Origin: Betaproteobacteria bacterium
GTDB taxonomy: Bacteria > Pseudomonadota > Gammaproteobacteria > Burkholderiales > SG8-41
NCBI GenBank assembly: GCA_021300125.1
Contig: JAJTHX010000274.1
Span: 1 to 7,179 of the forward strand
Length of the DNA: 7,179 bases
Direction of reading: 5' to 3'
Part shown: in pieces, positions 5,592 to 7,179 of the stretch
How the letters are laid out: each line of letters opens with the position of its first letter
Position numbering within the stretch: the stretch's first letter is position 1
Made by a program: the position numbers and the translations under genes
Notes under the pieces: generated by a model
Seen by the model: the letters and a program-made list of their open reading frames with translations, nothing else
Databases searched by the model: none
What the model was told of the DNA's origin: nothing

Positions 5592-6566
5592 ATGCTCGCC
5601 TACGTCCTGCGCCGGCTGCTGTGGAGCGCGGCCTCGCTTTGGCTGATGTCGCTGCTGGTGTTCGCCGGTGTGCATGCCGTCGGCGATCCGGTGGCGCTGC
5701 TGATCAGTCCGCAGGCCGACCAGGCCGAGATCGCACGCGCCACCGCACTGCTCGGCCTTGATCAGCCGCTGTGGCGGCAATACCTGCTGTTCTTCCGCGG
5801 CGCGCTCTCCGGCGACCTCGGGCTGTCCTTCGTCGCCAGCGTGCCGGCCATCGACCTCATCCTGGAGCGCCTGCCGGCCACACTCGAACTGGCGCTGGCG
5901 GCGATGCTGATCGCGGCCGGGCTCGGCATTCCGCTCGGGCTCTATGCCGGCTGGCGGCCGCGCAGTTTCGGCGCGCGCGCGGTGATGGTGCTGTCGACGC
6001 TGGGCTTCGCACTGCCCACCTTCTGGGTCGGCCTGGTGCTGATCCTGGTATTCGCGGTGCAGCTGGGCGTGCTGCCCTCCAGCGGGCGCGGCACCACCGT
6101 GGATGTCGCCGGCATCGGCTGGAGCCTGTTCACGGCGGACGGCCTGCGCCACCTGCTGCTGCCGGCGCTGACGCTGGCGCTGTTCAAGCTCGGGCTGCTG
6201 ATCCGCCTCACCCGCGCCGGCGCGCGCGAGGCACTGGCCCAGGACTATATCCGTCTCGCCCGCGCCAAGGGGCTCGCCGAGGCGGCGGTGCTGCGCAACC
6301 ACGTGCTGCCCAACATCCTGATCCCGGTGCTGACCGTCGCCGCGCTGGAATTCGGTTCGCTGATCGCCTTCGCCATCGTCACCGAGACCGTGTTCGCCTG
6401 GCCGGGCATGGGCAAGCTGCTGATTGACTCCATCGGCCTGCTCGACCGGCCGGTGATCGTGGCCTACCTGCTGGTGACCATCACGCTGTTCATCGTCATC
6501 AACCTCATCGCCGACCTGTTGCACGCCCTGCTCGATCCGCGGGTGCGGCTGCAGGCCGGACGCTGA
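5592..6566 (+). CDS. Peptide-type ABC transporter permease, DppB family
   Basis: Inner-membrane channel subunit of the peptide-type importer, 324 residues, near the family norm of 305-340. The N-terminus MLAYVLRRLLWSAASLWLMSLLVF is the classic DppB/OppB start: a basic RR followed by the first helix at about 9-29. Then come a periplasmic region with RATALLGLDQPLWRQYLLFFRGALSGDLGLSF, helices at about 98-120, 131-160 and 187-206, the EAA loop REALAQDYIRLARAKGL (about 211-228) followed by VLPNILIPVL, and C-terminal helices including ETVFAWPGMGKLL and ending in LLDPRVRL. The start is fixed because an in-frame TAG lies at 5583-5585, 6 nt upstream, although no strong Shine-Dalgarno site is visible. 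It follows the binding protein after 150 bp and precedes a DppC-type permease by 32 bp. Substrate is unknown. Confidence 0.93.
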   Translation: MLAYVLRRLLWSAASLWLMSLLVFAGVHAVGDPVALLISPQADQAEIARATALLGLDQPLWRQYLLFFRGALSGDLGLSFVASVPAIDLILERLPATLELALAAMLIAAGLGIPLGLYAGWRPRSFGARAVMVLSTLGFALPTFWVGLVLILVFAVQLGVLPSSGRGTTVDVAGIGWSLFTADGLRHLLLPALTLALFKLGLLIRLTRAGAREALAQDYIRLARAKGLAEAAVLRNHVLPNILIPVLTVAALEFGSLIAFAIVTETVFAWPGMGKLLIDSIGLLDRPVIVAYLLVTITLFIVINLIADLLHALLDPRVRLQAGR

Positions 6567-6576
6567 GCACGGGGCG

Positions 6577-6609
6577 GTGAACACCCGATGAACACCCAAT
6601 GAACATCAC
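6577..6609 (+). repeat. Three 11 bp tandem repeats carrying start codons
   Basis: GTGAACACCCG (6577-6587), ATGAACACCCA (6588-6598) and ATGAACATCAC (6599-6609) are imperfect consecutive copies. Because 11 is not a multiple of three, the start codons fall in three different frames. Only the third opens the permease frame; the first two give 4-codon ORFs whose TGA stops overlap the next ATG as ATGA. A GGGG run at 6571-6574 is the nearest possible ribosome site. Confidence 0.85.
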
Positions 6610-7179
6610 TACCCCGCTGGGCGCGCAATGGTCGGCATTCCGCCGCGACGGCATCGCGCATGCCGCGCTGTGGCTGCTCACCCTGATGGTGCTGGTCGCG
6701 ATTGCGGCGCCGCTGCTCTCGCCGCAGGATCCCTACGACCTCGCACAGCTCGACATCCTAGATGCACGCCAGCCGCCGGGAACGCCGGCGGGCGCGGATT
6801 TCCGCTACTGGCTGGGCAGCGACGACCAGGGCCGTGACATGCTCTCGGCAATCCTGCACGGCCTGCGCATCAGCTTCGGCGTCGCGCTGCTCGCCACCGC
6901 CCTGGCGCTGGCTTTAGGGCTTGCCGCGGGCCTCGCCGCCGCGCGTGCCGGCGGCTGGATCGACCTCGCGCTGATGCGCCTGGTCGATCTTCAGCTGTCG
7001 TTCCCGGCCATCCTGGTGGCGCTGATCCTGCTCGCACTGTCCGGACCGGGGCTAGACCGCATCGTCATCGCGCTGGTAGTGGTGCAATGGGCCTACTACG
7101 CGCGTACCGTGCGTGCCGTGGCCGTAACCGAACTGCAGCGCGAATACATCGAGGCCGCAGTCTGCGCCGGCGTGCGGCC
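6599..7179 (+). CDS. Peptide-type ABC transporter permease, DppC family (3' truncated)
   Basis: Second channel subunit of the peptide-type importer; 193 codons are visible before the window ends, out of about 280-300 expected. Visible in order: a short cytoplasmic N-terminus (QWSAFRRDG), helix 1 at about 22-40 (ALWLLTLMVLVAIAAPLLSP), the periplasmic signature LGSDDQGRDMLSAILHGLRIS at 72-92 (the DppC LGTDxxGRDxLSR motif), helices around 93-115 and 126-148 (DLQLSFPAILVALILLAL), helix 4 near 154-167 (VIALVVVQWAYYART), and the beginning of the EAA loop (EYIEAAVCAGVR, 182-193). ATG 6599 is chosen because the other two start codons of the 11 bp repeat run into TGA after four codons. It follows the DppB-type gene by 32 bp, so the two are surely co-transcribed. 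Confidence 0.92.
   Translation, partial: MNITTPLGAQWSAFRRDGIAHAALWLLTLMVLVAIAAPLLSPQDPYDLAQLDILDARQPPGTPAGADFRYWLGSDDQGRDMLSAILHGLRISFGVALLATALALALGLAAGLAAARAGGWIDLALMRLVDLQLSFPAILVALILLALSGPGLDRIVIALVVVQWAYYARTVRAVAVTELQREYIEAAVCAGVR

Noticed and set aside
5471..5761. A 96-codon plus-strand frame across the gap and the start of the DppB-type permease
   Set aside because: More than half overlaps the permease in another frame, the start is a TTG, and there is no family resemblance.
5571..6599. A 342-codon minus-strand frame opposite the DppB-type permease
   Set aside because: Composition is Gln/His/Gly/Glu-rich low complexity and it mirrors a clear permease with the EAA loop.

Overview
The window is G+C-rich, bacterial and densely coded, with strong G/C third-position bias. 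Gene content and protein character (Glt-type glutamate/aspartate ABC transporter, ArgE-type deacetylase, YkgJ-family Cys-cluster protein, Dpp-type peptide transporter) point to a proteobacterium, most likely beta- or gammaproteobacterial. No rRNA, tRNA, phage, transposase, CRISPR or plasmid function is visible. The region reads as ordinary chromosome made of two nutrient-uptake operons with two genes between them. I did not find a convincing novel system; the findings are small-scale sequence oddities.

Left part (1-2079, + strand): the end of a polar amino acid ABC transporter operon. It holds a 5'-truncated permease (GltJ type), a second permease (GltK type) joined by an ATGA overlap, and the ATPase (GltL type). 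The periplasmic binding protein expected for this operon would lie upstream of the window.

Middle (2080-3725): a small Cys-rich YkgJ-family protein (+ strand) faces, tail to tail across 12 bp, an M20-family acetylornithine deacetylase (ArgE type) on the minus strand. ArgE has an easily read sigma70-type promoter: a perfect TTGACA, a 17 bp spacer and TATGCT.

The 147 bp divergent region (3726-3872) between argE and the next gene is the most structured noncoding DNA here. It contains an 8 bp inverted repeat overlapping the argE -35 box, five tandem copies of GCTTG and three tandem copies of a CTCACC-type hexamer.

Right part (3873-7179, + strand): a Dpp/Opp-type peptide ABC importer, with an exported family 5 binding protein, a 150 bp gap holding a possible 27-codon ORF, a DppB-type permease, and a DppC-type permease cut by the window end. 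The DppC start lies in a three-fold 11 bp repeat that places a start codon in each of the three frames. The ATPase genes of this importer would be expected downstream. Together the window covers import of acidic or polar amino acids, import of peptide-like solutes, and a deacylase of arginine biosynthesis. Whether argE and the peptide importer are functionally linked is inference from their divergent arrangement only.
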